Shown in pieces: positions 5,091-5,624 of a stretch of 5,624 nt of DNA (positions within the stretch are counted from its first letter, which is position 1; every line of letters starts with the position of its first letter). Both the position numbers and the translations under genes were made by a program. The stretch is from an uncultured Methylococcaceae bacterium. GTDB taxonomy: Bacteria; Pseudomonadota; Gammaproteobacteria; Methylococcales; Methylomonadaceae. The DNA lies in the NCBI GenBank assembly GCA_903839795.1, contig CAIMDR010000507.1, positions 1-5,624 of the forward strand, given 5' to 3'. The notes below the pieces were generated by a model. The model did no database searches. It was not told the origin of the DNA and was given only the letters and a program-made list of their open reading frames with translations.

Positions 5091-5570
5091 TTACAATACC
5101 GTCAAATGTTCGCCGCTTTCGGTATGAACCAAATCACCGCTACGTTGCAAAACAAAATAGCCACGTCTTAAGGCTTCTTCTTTGGCATCATCATTAATAT
5201 GAAAAGCGGCTATAGCACCATATTGTTTAAATGCCTGATAGATGGGAAACAGTTTTTTAAAATTTTTCATTTTACGATCCAGCTTATCCAGATCATTTTT
5301 ATGGGCTTTGTATTTTACTTCAACAACGGCAATGGCATCGCCATTAGTCATCACTAAATCATATTCTTCCTGCATTTGACCTCGATGTTTTTCCATGTTT
5401 CTCGCTACATCGTCAAAGTGAATACTGCCTAAATGATTATCTTTTAGTAAGCTGTTTAAAAAAAACTCTTCGGCCACATCACCTTGATTATTAGTGACAT
5501 TGCCTAACGTAATTCCCATGCGCTCCAATTTTTCGTCGGTGCGCTTCATTTGCTCATCGGTACGCTTCAT
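5091..5570 (-). CDS. PD-(D/E)XK nuclease-like protein with heptad-repeat N-terminus (5' frameshifted)
   Basis: Seen: 159 residues from the first in-frame ATG. The N-terminus consists of seven-residue units (T-D-E-Q-M-K-R, then T-D-E-K-L-E-R), a probable coiled coil. Next come G30-x-x-x-E34-E35 and the core E69-Y-D71-L-V with V82-V-E84-V-K86, the D...ExK pattern of PD-(D/E)XK nucleases, and a C-terminal G-Y-F-V-L segment. This matches a group of bacterial coiled-coil plus PD-(D/E)XK proteins (DUF3782-like, from memory). Substrate and role are unknown; DNA binding or cleavage is inferred from the fold. ATG 5570 has no ribosome binding site, and homologues usually have more heptads before it. 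Upstream, the reverse-strand +1 frame continues with heptad-like residues T-H-E-Q-I-K-L up to the window edge, so the true gene probably starts outside the window and is broken by a one-base deletion near 5580-5592. Confidence 0.75.
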   Translation of the reverse strand: MKRTDEQMKRTDEKLERMGITLGNVTNNQGDVAEEFFLNSLLKDNHLGSIHFDDVARNMEKHRGQMQEEYDLVMTNGDAIAVVEVKYKAHKNDLDKLDRKMKNFKKLFPIYQAFKQYGAIAAFHINDDAKEEALRRGYFVLQRSGDLVHTESGEHLTVL

Positions 5571-5578
5571 TTGCTCAT
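5537..5578 (-). repeat. 21-bp tandem repeats encoding heptads
   Basis: Two consecutive 21-bp units (5537-5557 and 5558-5578) differ at a single base and encode T-D-E-Q-M-K-R type heptads on the minus strand. A third, similar 17-base core is found at 5603-5619. Such units can expand or contract by slippage, changing the coiled-coil length in steps of one heptad. Confidence 0.8.
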
Positions 5579-5624
5579 CTGTCGCCTTTGGGCAATAGCA
5601 TTGAGCTTGATTTGCTCATGAGTA

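Noticed and set aside
4888..5127. Intact 79-residue gene from TTG 4888
   Set aside because: There is no ribosome site in proper position, no ATG, and the last third overlaps a repeat-like string and the convergent gene; kept only as a possible remnant.

Overview
This 5.6 kb window looks like an accessory region of a gammaproteobacterial chromosome. A methanotroph of the Methylococcales type is a reasonable guess. That guess rests on the intergenic hairpin repeats (paired arms built around GTCGGGCAC and GTTGGGCAAC), the moderate, AT-leaning base composition and the gene mix. It is recollection plus inference, not proof. No rRNA, tRNA, CRISPR array or intact insertion sequence is visible.

Left part (1-1526): a small pair of DUF4160 and DUF2442 family genes resembles a two-gene toxin-antitoxin-like cassette. 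The DUF4160 frame lacks a canonical start codon at the place where the family normally begins. A first copy of the dispersed repeat follows. An undescribed 40-codon ORF starts inside that repeat and overlaps the start of a Uma2-family (PD-(D/E)XK nuclease fold) gene. A second, diverged repeat copy begins three bases after the Uma2 stop.

Central part (1739-4652): a compact type VI secretion (T6SS) tip module of three co-directional genes. It contains a full-length VgrG spike protein with a nonapeptide-repeat needle, a 191-residue helical protein of unknown function (probably DUF6931), and a stand-alone PAAR tip protein. VgrG trimers with a PAAR cone form the puncturing tip of the Hcp tube. The middle gene is presumably an accessory of this tip. 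No sheath, baseplate or membrane-complex genes and no recognisable effector or immunity gene are present, so this is an orphan vgrG island that would depend on a T6SS encoded elsewhere.

Right part (4653-5624): a third, best-preserved repeat copy is followed by an unrecognised coding-like fragment without a credible start. Convergent to it is a PD-(D/E)XK nuclease-like gene with a heptad-repeat N-terminus. Its 5' part appears shifted by exactly one base: the heptad-encoding DNA is spaced 41 bp where 42 bp is expected.

The most noteworthy items are the VgrG-(DUF6931)-PAAR module with a four-codon leader ORF abutting its middle gene, the small ORF overlapping uma2, the repeat family with stems partly kept by wobble pairs, and the one-base frameshift in the right-hand nuclease-like gene.
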